Program-made: the position numbers and the translations under genes | Source of the DNA: Actinomycetota bacterium | Lineage (GTDB): Bacteria; Actinomycetota; Actinomycetes; Mycobacteriales; SCTD01 | Direction: 5' to 3' | Length of the DNA stretch: 41,814 nt | Assembly (NCBI GenBank): GCA_019348355.1 | Contig: JAHWJP010000008.1 | Span: 1 to 41,814, forward strand | Shown here: piece after piece, positions 33,945-41,814 of the stretch | How positions within the stretch are numbered: the first letter of the stretch is position 1 | Layout: each line of letters opens with the position of its first letter | Notes under the pieces: model-generated | What the model saw: only the letters and a program-made list of their open reading frames with translations | Told to the model about the DNA's origin: nothing | The model's database searches: none

Positions 33945-35179
33945 GGATCGCGATGGTCTCCGAGCACGCGAGCCCGCTCGCCGTGCTCGGCGGCGTCGAC
34001 GCCGGTGGCCAGAACGTGCACGTGGCCGCCCTGGCCGAGGCGATGGGTCGACGGGGCGCGGACGTGGTCGTACACACCCGTCGTGACGGCCCCGACCTGT
34101 CACGTCGGGTCCGCCTCGCGCCGCACGTCACCGTCGACCACGTCCCGGCCGGGCCGGCCAGGCACGTGCCGAAGGACGACCTGCTGCCGATGATGGACGA
34201 CCTCGCGGCCGATCTGCGGCGGCAGTGGCAGACCCACCGACCGGACATCGTGCACGCCCATTTCTGGATGAGCGGCTACGCCGCGATGCAGGCCGCCCAG
34301 CCGCTCGGCATCCCGGTCGCGCTGACCTTCCACGCGCTCGGCGTGGTCAAGAAGCGACACCAAGGCGTACGCGACAGCAGCCCGGTCGCGCGGCTTCCGG
34401 TCGAGGCCGAGCTGGTGCGCACCGCTGACCGGATCGTGGCGACCTGCACCGATGAGATGTTCGAACTGCTGCGGCTCGGCGGGGACCGCCGCCGGATGTC
34501 CGTGGTGCCCTGCGGTGTCGATCTCGGCGCCTTCCATCCCGGCGTGCCGCAGGAGCCGCGGCCGGACGGTCGGCACCGGATCCTCAGCGTGGGCAGGCTG
34601 ATCGAGCGCAAAGGCGTCGGCAACGTCATCGTCGCGCTCGGCCGGCTGCGGGCCGCCGGCGGACCGGACACCGAGCTGATGATCGCCGGGGGCCCGGACT
34701 CCAGCGAGTTGTGCGGGCACCCCGAGGTCACCCGGCTGCGCGAGATCGCCGAGCAGGCCGGGGTCGGTGATCGGGTGTTCTTCCGCGGCCGGGTCGGGCG
34801 CAAGGAGCTCCCGGCCCTGATCCGCTCGGCCGACCTGGTCGTGTGCGTGCCGTGGTACGAGCCGTTCGGGATCGTGCCGCTGGAGGCCATGGCCTGCGGT
34901 GTCCCCGTGGTGGCGGCCGCGGTCGGCGGGATCGTCGACAGCGTCGTCGACGGCCGGACCGGGCTGCACGTGCCGCCCCGCCGCCCCGACCTCATCGCCG
35001 ACGCACTGGCCGCGCTGCTGCCCGACCCGGCACGCCGGCGGGCCCTCGGCGAGGCGGCGGCGCGCCGGGCCCGCACCCGCTACTCCTGGGACCGCGTCGC
35101 CGCGCTCACCTTCTCCGCCTACGACGATCTGCTGCCCCTGCCCTGCGCCCAGCTGCTCACCCAGGAGGTGTTGTCATGA
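33941..35179 (+). CDS. Glycosyltransferase family 4
   Basis: A 412-aa retaining GT-B glycosyltransferase, starting at the ATG that overlaps the previous stop. The N-terminus MRIAMVSEHASPL followed by GGVDAGGQNVHVAALAEAM resembles the sucrose-phosphate-synthase/MshA-like branch. The C-terminal donor site has ILSVGRLIERKGVGNVI, and YEPFGIVPLEAMACGVPVV with the EX7E pair. The donor might be a nucleotide sugar other than heptose. It sits between GT9 and GmhA with stop-start overlaps on both sides, so it belongs to the same glycan pathway. No membrane segment is visible. Confidence 0.88.
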   Translation: MRIAMVSEHASPLAVLGGVDAGGQNVHVAALAEAMGRRGADVVVHTRRDGPDLSRRVRLAPHVTVDHVPAGPARHVPKDDLLPMMDDLAADLRRQWQTHRPDIVHAHFWMSGYAAMQAAQPLGIPVALTFHALGVVKKRHQGVRDSSPVARLPVEAELVRTADRIVATCTDEMFELLRLGGDRRRMSVVPCGVDLGAFHPGVPQEPRPDGRHRILSVGRLIERKGVGNVIVALGRLRAAGGPDTELMIAGGPDSSELCGHPEVTRLREIAEQAGVGDRVFFRGRVGRKELPALIRSADLVVCVPWYEPFGIVPLEAMACGVPVVAAAVGGIVDSVVDGRTGLHVPPRRPDLIADALAALLPDPARRRALGEAAARRARTRYSWDRVAALTFSAYDDLLPLPCAQLLTQEVLS

Positions 35180-35784
35180 CGCCGCTGCTGTCCGGAGCCG
35201 CCCACGTCTCGGCCCTGCTGACCGCCCTGCCGCTGCTCGACGTCGACCGGCTGGACGCGTGGGGCCGGCACCTCGCCGGCGCGCTGGTCGGGGGCAGTCG
35301 GCTGCTGGTGGCCGGCAACGGTGGCAGCGCCGCCCAGGCCCAGCACCTGACCGCCGAGCTGGTCGGGCGTTACCGCGACGACCGGCCGGCGCTGTCGGCG
35401 CTGTCCCTGCACGCCGAGACCTCCTCGCTGACCGCGATCGCCAACGACTACGGCTGGGACCACGCCTTCGCCCGCCAGGTGCAGGCGCACGGCCGCCCCG
35501 GCGACGTCTTCCTCGGGCTGTCCACGAGCGGGCGGAGCGGCAACGTGCTGGCCGCCATGCGGGCGGCCCGTGAGGGCGGCCTGACGGTCTGGGCGTTGAC
35601 CGGCGGCGGACCCAACCCGATGGTGGAGGCTGCAGACGAGTCCGTCACGGTCGTGGCTCCGGCCACCGCCACGGTGCAGGAGGTGCACCAGGTCGCGGTG
35701 CACCTGGTGTGTGCAGCCGTCGACCTGCAGGTCGGAGCTGACCGGTCGAGCAGCGCCGTCCAGCCGCAACGGGTCTCGCCGTGA
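35176..35784 (+). CDS. gmhA: Sedoheptulose-7-phosphate isomerase (SIS domain)
   Basis: Converts sedoheptulose 7-phosphate to D-glycero-D-manno-heptose 7-phosphate, the first committed step of ADP-heptose synthesis. In this 202-aa SIS-domain protein LLVAGNGGSAAQAQHLTAEL holds the phosphate-binding loop and the conserved His. ELVGRYRDDRPALSALSL, TAIANDYGWDHAFARQ and LGLSTSGRSGNVLAAM match GmhA, and EVHQVAVHLVCAAVD supplies the late histidine. The ATG at 35176 overlaps the GT4 stop, and the stop overlaps the hldE GTG. Confidence 0.92.
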   Translation: MTPLLSGAAHVSALLTALPLLDVDRLDAWGRHLAGALVGGSRLLVAGNGGSAAQAQHLTAELVGRYRDDRPALSALSLHAETSSLTAIANDYGWDHAFARQVQAHGRPGDVFLGLSTSGRSGNVLAAMRAAREGGLTVWALTGGGPNPMVEAADESVTVVAPATATVQEVHQVAVHLVCAAVDLQVGADRSSSAVQPQRVSP

Positions 35785-37178
35785 CAGCACGTCCGCTGGT
35801 CGTCGTTGGCGACGCGCTGCTCGACCGCGACCTCACCGGAACCGTCGAGCGGCTCTGCCCTGACGCGCCGGTCCCTGTCGTGGACGAGGCCGTCGACGTC
35901 CCCCGCCCGGGCGGCGCCGGCCTCGCGGCTCTGCTCGCCGCGACCGACGGCCGGCAGGTCGTGCTCGTCACGGCCCTCGCGGTGGACGCACCGGGACGCG
36001 AGCTCGCGACGCTGCTGAGCCGCGCCGGCGTCGAGGTCGTCGACCTTGGCCTGTCCGGTGCGACTCCGGAGAAGGTACGGGTTCGCAGCCAGGGCCGGTC
36101 GTTGCTGCGACTCGACCGCGGCGGGGCACCCGGGAAGGTGGGCTCGATGACCGCCGAGGCGGGTGCGGCTCTGGTCGGTGCCGGCGCCGTGCTGGTCGCC
36201 GACTACGGCCGGGGGGTGTGCTCGGCGCCCGGCCTGCGCGAGGCACTGACTGCCGCGGTGGCGCGGCACACTCCTGTTGTCTGGGACCCGCACCCCCGCG
36301 GCCGGGAGCCGGTGCCCGGGGTCACGCTGGCCACCCCCAACGGCGCCGAGGCAGCGCACTTCGCGCCCGGCCACAGCGGCGCGCTGCTGACCGCCACCAC
36401 CGCCCGCGCCCGGGAACTGCGCGAGCGCTGGCAGGCCACCACCGTCGCCGTCACCCTGTCCGGGCGCGGCGCCCTGCTCGTCGGAGGGAACGGGCCGCCC
36501 TCGGTCCTGCCGGCCCCGTTGGTGCCGTGCCCCGACCCGTGCGGCGCCGGGGACCGCTTCGCCTCCGCGGCCGCCGGGCTGCTCGCAGACGGCGCACTGC
36601 CCTCGGAAGCCGTCGCCGGCGCGGTGGCGGCGGCGAGCGCGTTCGTCGCCGCCGGCGGGGCGGCCGCCGTCCAGGTCGGCGATGGGGCAGCTCCCGCCGA
36701 CGGAGCTGCCGAACAAGCCGATGCGGTAGCACTTCTGGCGAGGGTGCGTGCCGCGGGTGGCACGGTGGTCGCGACCGGTGGCTGCTTCGACCTGCTGCAC
36801 GCCGGGCATGTCGCGGTCCTGTCCCAGGCGCGGGCGCTCGGCGACTGCCTGGTCGTCCTGCTCAACTCCGACGACTCGGTCTGCCGACTGAAAGGCCCGT
36901 CCCGCCCGCTGCAGTCGCAGGACGATCGCGCCGCCGTCCTGCTCGCTCTCGGCTGCGTCGACGCCGTCGTCGTGTTCGACGAGGACACCCCGTCCGAGGC
37001 CCTGGCTCGGCTGCGCCCTGACCTGTGGGCGAAGGGCGGGGACTACGCCCTGACCGACCTGCCGGAGGCTTCGGTGGTCGCCGGCTGGGGCGGCCAGGCG
37101 GTCGTGCTGCCCTACGTCGCCGGCCACTCCACGACCGCCCTGATCACCACTGCCAGGAAGGCCCTGCCCCATGTCTGA
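35781..37178 (+). CDS. hldE: Bifunctional heptose-7-phosphate kinase / heptose-1-phosphate adenylyltransferase
   Basis: Phosphorylates heptose 7-phosphate at C1 and, after GmhB action, adds AMP to give ADP-heptose. This 465-aa fusion has an N-terminal PfkB kinase opening LVVVGDALLDRDLTG and carrying the signature PCGAGDRFASAAAG at about 252-265, where Asp is the catalytic base. A short linker leads to a C-terminal nucleotidyltransferase domain with ATGGCFDLLHAGHVAVL (about 330-346), LNSDDSVCRLKGPSRP and YVAGHSTTALI. HIGH-type histidines are intact. The GTG start overlaps the gmhA stop. Both halves look complete, so full ADP-heptose synthesis is encoded with gmhA and gmhB. Confidence 0.93.
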   Translation: MTARPLVVVGDALLDRDLTGTVERLCPDAPVPVVDEAVDVPRPGGAGLAALLAATDGRQVVLVTALAVDAPGRELATLLSRAGVEVVDLGLSGATPEKVRVRSQGRSLLRLDRGGAPGKVGSMTAEAGAALVGAGAVLVADYGRGVCSAPGLREALTAAVARHTPVVWDPHPRGREPVPGVTLATPNGAEAAHFAPGHSGALLTATTARARELRERWQATTVAVTLSGRGALLVGGNGPPSVLPAPLVPCPDPCGAGDRFASAAAGLLADGALPSEAVAGAVAAASAFVAAGGAAAVQVGDGAAPADGAAEQADAVALLARVRAAGGTVVATGGCFDLLHAGHVAVLSQARALGDCLVVLLNSDDSVCRLKGPSRPLQSQDDRAAVLLALGCVDAVVVFDEDTPSEALARLRPDLWAKGGDYALTDLPEASVVAGWGGQAVVLPYVAGHSTTALITTARKALPHV

Positions 37179-37183
37179 GTCGC

Positions 37184-37894
37184 ATGTCTGAGCCGCTGTC
37201 CGATGACCGTTCGCTCGGGACCGTGCTCGTCACCGGCGCCGCGAGCGGACTGGGTGCGGCGGTCGCCGCCGCCGTCCGCGACGCCGGCGGCCGGCCGATC
37301 GCCTTGGACCGCGTCCCGGTCGAGGGGACGCCGCACGAGGTCGTCGACCTGTCCGACACCCGGGCAGCCGAGGCGGCGACCAGACGCCTCGTCGACCGGG
37401 CGGGGGGCGCTCTGGATGCGGTCGTCACCGCTGCCGGGACAGACCGCTGCGGCGCGCTCGGCGACGTCGACGGCCAGGACTGGGACCGGGTCGTGCTGGT
37501 CAACCTGCTCGGCACGGTCGCGGTCGTGCGGGCCTGCCTGCCGTACCTCCGGCGCAGCGACAACCCGCGCGTCGTCACGGTCGCCAGCACCCTCGGCCAT
37601 CGCGCCGTCGGGGACGCAACCGCCTACTGCGCAAGCAAGTTCGGCGTCGTCGGGTTCACTCGGGCCTTGCAGGCCGAGAGCAAGGGGCAGCTCGGCGTGA
37701 CCTTGCTGACTCCCGGCGGGATGTCGACGGCGTTCTTCGACGACCGCGACGAGCAGTACAAGCCCGGACCGGACGCGAAGCTCAACCGGCCTGAAGACGT
37801 CGCCGCCGCTGTCATTTTCACCCTCCGCCAGCCGCCCGGCTGCGAGATCAAGGAGCTGGTCGTCGCATCCGCCGAGGAAATCAGTTGGCCATGA
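37184..37894 (+). CDS. Short-chain dehydrogenase/reductase
   Basis: A 236-aa classical SDR that should oxidise or reduce a hydroxyl or keto group using NAD(P). TVLVTGAASGLGAAVA (about 13-28) is the nucleotide-binding turn, VTAAGT and the NLLGTVAVVRA asparagine follow, and VASTLGH gives the catalytic serine. YCASKFGVVGF gives Tyr/Lys at about 148/152. It is not an extended-type epimerase, so it is not an HldD homologue. It may modify the sugar made by this cluster. The ATG at 37184 was chosen; the ATG plus TCTGAG string also occurs 13 bases earlier in another frame across the hldE stop. Confidence 0.88.
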   Translation: MSEPLSDDRSLGTVLVTGAASGLGAAVAAAVRDAGGRPIALDRVPVEGTPHEVVDLSDTRAAEAATRRLVDRAGGALDAVVTAAGTDRCGALGDVDGQDWDRVVLVNLLGTVAVVRACLPYLRRSDNPRVVTVASTLGHRAVGDATAYCASKFGVVGFTRALQAESKGQLGVTLLTPGGMSTAFFDDRDEQYKPGPDAKLNRPEDVAAAVIFTLRQPPGCEIKELVVASAEEISWP

Positions 37895-37904
37895 GGCAGC
37901 TGCC

Positions 37905-39557
37905 GTGAAAGTCCTCGGGATCAACGCCGTCTTCCACGACCCGGCGGCCGCGCTCGTCGTCGACGGCGTGACCGTCGCCGCGGTCGAGGAGGAGCGCTTC
38001 ACCCGCCGCAAGCACGGCCACGACAACGTGCCGTTCGCCGCCTGGGAGGTGCCGCAGCAGGCCGCCGCCTGGTGCCTCGCGCAGGCCGGGCTGCGACCCG
38101 AGGACCTCGATGCGGTGAGCTACTCCTACGACCCGGCGCTGTGCGCGCCGGTCGAGGGGATGACCGTCGACCGGCTCGTCGAGGACGCCTGGGAGCCGAT
38201 GCGGACGCTGTACGCGCAGCGCGCCCCGCTGTTCCTGCGCACCGCGCTGCCGGGGCTCGACCCGGGGATCGTCCGCTACGTCCCGCACCATGTGGCGCAC
38301 GCCGCATCGGCCTACCTGGCGGCGCCCTACCCGGACAGCTCGGTGCTGGTGCTCGACGGGCGCGGCGAGACCGCCTCGCACCTCGCCGGGCGCAGCATCG
38401 GCGGCGACCTGGAGATCCTCGCCTCGCAGTCGCTGCCGCACTCGCTCGGGCTGCTCTACGAGGAGGTCACCGAGCACCTGGGATTCCGGCGCAGCAGCGA
38501 CGAGTACAAGGTGATGGCCCTCGCGTCGTACGGCACACCACGGTGGCTGGCGGAGTTCCGGTCGCTCGTGCGCACGACCGGTGACGGTGGCTTCGTCGTC
38601 GAGCCCATCGAGTGGGGTGCGTTCGTCAAGCCGGCACGCGCCGGTTCGCCGGCCGCCGCCATCGACCCGGACCAGGCCGATCTCGCCTCCACCGTGCAGA
38701 TCCGCTTGCAGGAGGTGCTGCTCGAGCTGGCGGCGTGGCTGTACGCCCAGACCGGCGACACGGCCCTGACGATGGCGGGCGGGGTGGCGCTCAACTGCGT
38801 CGCCAACAGCGTCCTGGCTGCGCGCGGGCCGTTCGAAAAGGTGTGGGTGCAGCCGGCGGCCGGCGACTCCGGGACAGCGCTCGGCGGCGCCATGTACGTC
38901 GCGCATTCGCTCGGCGACGCCGTCGCGCCGATGGCGACTGCTGCGCTCGGCCGCTCCTGGAGCGACGATGAGCTCGAGGCGTGGCTGACGACGGCGCAGG
39001 TGCCCTACACCCGCCCAGACGACATCGCCGAGACCGTCGCGGAGTGCCTCGCGGCCAACGGCATCGTCGCGTGGTTCCAGGGGGCCGCGGAGTACGGCCC
39101 GCGGGCGCTGGGTCACCGGTCGCTGCTGGCGCACCCGGGGCATCCGCAGAACCTCGAGCGGATGAACGACGTCAAGGGCCGCGAGCAGTTCCGCCCGGTC
39201 GCGCCGATGGTGCTGGTGGAGCGGGCCCACGAGATCTTCTCCGGGCCGGTCCCCTCGCCGTACATGCTGTTCACGCACGGCGTGCGAGCCGAGTGGCGCG
39301 AGCGGATCCCGGTCGTCACGCACATTGACGGCAGCGCCCGCATCCAGACCGTCGACCGCGCGGACGAGCCGCTCGTCGCCCGGATGCTCGCGGCGTTCGC
39401 CCGGCGCACCGGCATCCCTCTCGTGGTGAACACCTCGCTCAACACCGCCGGCCGGCCGATCGTCGACGACCCGCGCGACGCGCTGGAGTGCTTCGGCTCC
39501 GGGCCGGTAGACCTGCTCGCGCTCGGTCCGTTCGCCGTGCACCGCCAGCGGTCGTGA
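37905..39557 (+). CDS. Carbamoyltransferase (NodU/CmcH/TobZ family)
   Basis: A 550-aa O-carbamoyltransferase, which makes carbamoyl-adenylate from carbamoyl phosphate and ATP and transfers it to a sugar or antibiotic hydroxyl. The N-terminal kinase-like domain opens VLGINAVFHDPAAALVVDG. The iron-binding HHVAHAASAY (His128, His132) and VLVLDGRGE follow, with TMAGGVALNCVANSVL as a nucleotide-binding loop. The YrdC-like or C-terminal part has AAEYGPRALGHRSLL, GREQFRPVAPMVL and VVNTSLNTAGRPIVDDP. In this cluster the likely target is the heptose or its glycan. It starts at a GTG and its stop overlaps the GT2 start. Confidence 0.9.
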   Translation: MKVLGINAVFHDPAAALVVDGVTVAAVEEERFTRRKHGHDNVPFAAWEVPQQAAAWCLAQAGLRPEDLDAVSYSYDPALCAPVEGMTVDRLVEDAWEPMRTLYAQRAPLFLRTALPGLDPGIVRYVPHHVAHAASAYLAAPYPDSSVLVLDGRGETASHLAGRSIGGDLEILASQSLPHSLGLLYEEVTEHLGFRRSSDEYKVMALASYGTPRWLAEFRSLVRTTGDGGFVVEPIEWGAFVKPARAGSPAAAIDPDQADLASTVQIRLQEVLLELAAWLYAQTGDTALTMAGGVALNCVANSVLAARGPFEKVWVQPAAGDSGTALGGAMYVAHSLGDAVAPMATAALGRSWSDDELEAWLTTAQVPYTRPDDIAETVAECLAANGIVAWFQGAAEYGPRALGHRSLLAHPGHPQNLERMNDVKGREQFRPVAPMVLVERAHEIFSGPVPSPYMLFTHGVRAEWRERIPVVTHIDGSARIQTVDRADEPLVARMLAAFARRTGIPLVVNTSLNTAGRPIVDDPRDALECFGSGPVDLLALGPFAVHRQRS

Positions 39558-40516
39558 GCGAGTCGCTGGTCGCCGTGGTGATGCCGACGGTGGGGCGGGC
39601 GTCGCTGGCGCCGGCGCTGGCGCCGCTGGTCGGTCGGCTGCCCGTCGTCGTGGTTGACGACCGGCCGGGAGAGCCTGCCCCGCTGGAGGTTCCCGCGGGG
39701 GTCACTGTCGTCCACGGCGGGGGCCGCGGGCCTGCGGCCGCGCGCAACGCCGGCTGGCGGGCGAGCCGGGCGACCTGGATCGCGTTCCTCGACGATGACG
39801 TGCTCCCACCGCCCAACTGGGTCGAGGCCTTGCATGGCGACCTCGCCCGTTGCGCGGCCGACGTGGGAGGCAGCCAGGGACGGCTGGTCGTCCCGCTCCC
39901 GGCGGGTCGTCGACCGACCGACTGGGAGCGCAGCACCGCCGGGCTCGAGTCCGCGGTGTGGGCGACGGCGGACCTGGCCTACCGGCGGGCGGCCCTTCTG
40001 TCGGTGGGCGGCTTCGACGAGCGGTTCCCGCGCGCCTACCGGGAGGACGCCGACCTCGGCCTGCGGGTGGAGGAGGCCGGCTGGCGGATCGTGCGCGGCG
40101 ACCGGCACGTCCACCACCCCGTACGCCCTGCGCACTGGACTCAGAGCATCCGCAGCCAGCGCGGGAACGCCGACGACGTGCTGATGCGCGCGGTGCACGG
40201 CCGGCGCTGGCGGGCCCGCGCGCACGTACCGCCCGGTCGTCGGCGCTGGCACCTGGCCACCACCGCTGCGCTGGCCGTCGCTGCGGCCGGGGCAGCGCGG
40301 GGTGACAAGCGCACGGCGGTGACGGCCGGGCTCGGATGGCTGGCGCTCACCGCCGATCTGACCGCCCGCCGGGTGGCGCCCGGGCCCCGCACGCCCGCCG
40401 AGGTGGGCACGATGACGGTGACCTCCGTGGCGCTGCCGGTCGCGGCCGTGCGGTGGTGGCTCTCCGGGTGGGTGCGGTTGCCCGCGCTGCTGCGCCAGGG
40501 TGGTCCGGCGCCGTGA
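39554..40516 (+). CDS. Glycosyltransferase family 2
   Basis: A 320-aa GT-A inverting glycosyltransferase. The GTG at 39554, overlapping the carbamoyltransferase stop, is the natural start (VSESLVAVVMPTVGR). RGPAAARNAGWRAS and ATWIAFLDDDVLPPPNW give the nucleotide-sugar site with the DxD-type acidic cluster. GGFDERFPRAYREDADLGLRV contains the ED catalytic-base region. The last 90 or so residues include hydrophobic runs (LATTAALAVAAAGAA, MTVTSVALPVAAVRWWL) that could hold the enzyme at the membrane. Donor and acceptor are unknown. Confidence 0.87.
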   Translation: MSESLVAVVMPTVGRASLAPALAPLVGRLPVVVVDDRPGEPAPLEVPAGVTVVHGGGRGPAAARNAGWRASRATWIAFLDDDVLPPPNWVEALHGDLARCAADVGGSQGRLVVPLPAGRRPTDWERSTAGLESAVWATADLAYRRAALLSVGGFDERFPRAYREDADLGLRVEEAGWRIVRGDRHVHHPVRPAHWTQSIRSQRGNADDVLMRAVHGRRWRARAHVPPGRRRWHLATTAALAVAAAGAARGDKRTAVTAGLGWLALTADLTARRVAPGPRTPAEVGTMTVTSVALPVAAVRWWLSGWVRLPALLRQGGPAP

Positions 40517-41448
40517 GCACCTACCGGATCCTGGTCCTACGGGCGCTGGGGCTCGGCGACCTGCTCACCGCTGTGCCCGCACTTCGAGCGCTGCGCCGGG
40601 CCCACCGTTCGGCCCACATCACCCTTGCCGGCCCCGTCGCGTTGGCCGCGCTGCTTCCTGCGGGACTGGTCGACGAGGTCCGCGACGCGCGGTCACTCGC
40701 ACCGCTGGATGCGGACCTGGCGGGCGCCGACCTCGCGGTCAACCTGCACGGACGCGGCCCGCAGAGCACCACGGTGCTCGACGACATCCGGCCGCACCGC
40801 CTGCTCGCCTTCGGCCGCACCTCGACGTGGCGGGCGGACGAGCACGAGGTGCACCGCTGGTGCCGGCTGCTGAGCGAGTCCGGTTTCCCGGCCGACCCGT
40901 GCCAGCTCGACCTCGACGTACCCGACGACCCGCCGCTGGCTCGCGGCGCGCTCCTGGTCCATCCCGGGGCGGCGCAACTTTCGCGGCGCTGGCCGGTCGA
41001 GCGGTGGGCGCAGGTGGCCCGCCGGCTGCAAGGGTCGGGTCGGGTGCTGGTCACCGGCAGTACGCAGGAGCGCCCGCTCGCCCGGCAGGTCGTGGCTGCC
41101 GCCGGTCTGCCGTCTGCGGCCTGTGTGGCCGGTGCCACCGATGTACGCGGCCTGGCCGCCCTCATCGGGTGTGCCCGGCTGCTGGTGAGCGCCGACACCG
41201 GTGTGGCGCACCTCGCCACGGCGTTGCGGACGCCGTCGGTCGTGCTGTTCGGCCCGACATCGCCGCAGCTGTGGGGGCCGCCGCCAGAGCGGATGCAGCA
41301 CCAGGTGCTGTGGGCCGGCCGGGCTGGCGACAACTTCGCCGGCCGGGTCGACCCAGGTTTGCTCGAGCTGACCGTGGACCAGGTGGTGGACAGCGTGGAC
41401 GCGCTGCTGTCACACCCCGCGAGGATCCCGGAGCCCATGCCCCGATGA
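40513..41448 (+). CDS. Glycosyltransferase family 9 (heptosyltransferase-like), second copy
   Basis: A 311-aa GT9 protein from the GTG overlapping the GT2 stop. It opens ILVLRALGLGDLLTAVPALRAL, the classic heptosyltransferase N-terminus, better preserved than in the first copy. The donor domain shows LLVHPGAAQLSRRWPVERWA, GRVLVTGSTQERPLARQ, and LLVSADTGVAHLATALRTPSV with VLFGPTSPQLWGPP. Transfer of heptose from ADP-heptose is the most likely reaction given the neighbouring synthesis genes. It is the last gene of the coupled cluster. Confidence 0.9.
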   Translation: MSTYRILVLRALGLGDLLTAVPALRALRRAHRSAHITLAGPVALAALLPAGLVDEVRDARSLAPLDADLAGADLAVNLHGRGPQSTTVLDDIRPHRLLAFGRTSTWRADEHEVHRWCRLLSESGFPADPCQLDLDVPDDPPLARGALLVHPGAAQLSRRWPVERWAQVARRLQGSGRVLVTGSTQERPLARQVVAAAGLPSAACVAGATDVRGLAALIGCARLLVSADTGVAHLATALRTPSVVLFGPTSPQLWGPPPERMQHQVLWAGRAGDNFAGRVDPGLLELTVDQVVDSVDALLSHPARIPEPMPR

Positions 41449-41662
41449 GCGCCACCGACTGTCCCGACGATGCGGCCGTCCGCGGCGCCGGCCCTTCCTG
41501 ACGATTCACCTTCCGTGCCGGCCCACCGGATGGCCGGCAACCGGTTGTCGGGGAGCGCCACGCAAGCGAAATCGGACTCTGACACCAGGCCGCTGGTCTG
41601 ACGCCCGGCGGGGATGCTCTGACCGTCGTCGCCGGCTGGTCTCGCCAGCATGGCGGACCGGC

Positions 41663-41814
41663 TCAGCGCGAGGAAGCCGAGGATATCTTTCGGTATCCCA
41701 GGACGGCCGCCGCGACGATGAGGCCGAGGACGATGAGAAAGCCCCAGGCCAGTCCTTCGAGGACACTGCCGACGCCGAAGATGAGCGCTAGGACGATGAG
41801 CACGATGATGAATC
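41663..41814 (-). CDS. Small hydrophobic membrane protein, N-terminus outside the window
   Basis: The last 49 codons of a minus-strand gene that enters from the right edge. They encode two hydrophobic stretches, FIIVLIVLALIFGVGSVLEG and WGFLIVLGLIVAAAVLGY, then a short polar end KISSASSR. Short two-helix proteins of this look (LALIFGxGxVLEGLxW) are common in actinobacteria and have no known function. A GTG within the visible part could also serve as the start. The 214 bases between this gene and the last glycosyltransferase hold nothing I can name. Confidence 0.65.
   Translation of the reverse strand, partial: FIIVLIVLALIFGVGSVLEGLAWGFLIVLGLIVAAAVLGYRKISSASSR

Noticed and set aside
37881-39542. 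553-aa minus-strand frame over the carbamoyltransferase
   Set aside because: Antisense shadow of a well-conserved gene.

Overview
The window is a high-GC chromosomal segment from an actinomycete (Actinomycetota). The core gene order acyP - smc - ftsY - amtB - glnB - glnD - ffh - rpsP - KH protein - rimM - trmD - rplS - lepB - rnhB - DUF2469 - yraN is typical of that phylum. GTG starts, ATGA/GTGA stop-start overlaps and GlnR-type operator boxes agree. I could not place it more finely.

Layout. (1) 1-8112 is an accessory block with visibly lower GC than the rest. It holds a three-gene ABC-3C type conflict system: a PD-(D/E)xK effector with a C-terminal ABC-3C domain, a middle component, and a DUF3732 SMC/Rad50-like ATPase with a CPLC zinc hook. 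After it comes a 1198-aa protein with an Mrr-like nuclease motif, a STAND-like NTPase region whose Walker A lysine is missing, and a long, probably helical C-terminal region. Its apparent promoter is leaderless and palindrome-flanked. I read the block as a defence island beside the smc locus. (2) 8735-15501 holds a small Cys-rich protein, acylphosphatase, a small coiled-coil protein, SMC, FtsY and a methyltransferase. Two intergenic regions here carry repeats. (3) 15518-20041 is the nitrogen operon amtB-glnB-glnB-glnD, with two clear GlnR boxes upstream and an unusual tandem pair of PII genes. (4) 20045-23696 holds a 2H phosphoesterase, a truncated and frameshifted photolyase-related pseudogene, an overlooked 47-aa Cys-rich metallothionein-like gene ending in a perfect 15-bp hairpin, and a large GDSL hydrolase. 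(5) 23838-30650 is the SRP, ribosome and tRNA-modification block (ffh, rpsP, khpA, rimM, trmD, rplS), then lepB, a NUDIX gene, rnhB and a DUF2469 gene. (6) 30667-32301 has an AbrB/RelE-type toxin-antitoxin pair, a disordered protein and yraN. (7) 32362-41448 is one nine-gene, mostly translationally coupled cluster for an ADP-heptose-based, probably carbamoylated glycan: GmhB, GT9, GT4, GmhA, HldE, SDR, carbamoyltransferase, GT2, GT9. A small membrane protein runs off the right edge.

How the parts work together. SMC, FtsY and Ffh serve chromosome organisation and co-translational targeting, and LepB cleaves exported proteins. AmtB, PII and GlnD form the ammonium sensing and uptake circuit. GmhA, HldE and GmhB would supply nucleotide-activated heptose to the cluster's glycosyltransferases. 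The strongest candidates for new biology are the 1198-aa nuclease/degenerate-STAND protein next to the ABC-3C system, the metallothionein-like mini-gene, the duplicated PII genes and the heptose cluster.
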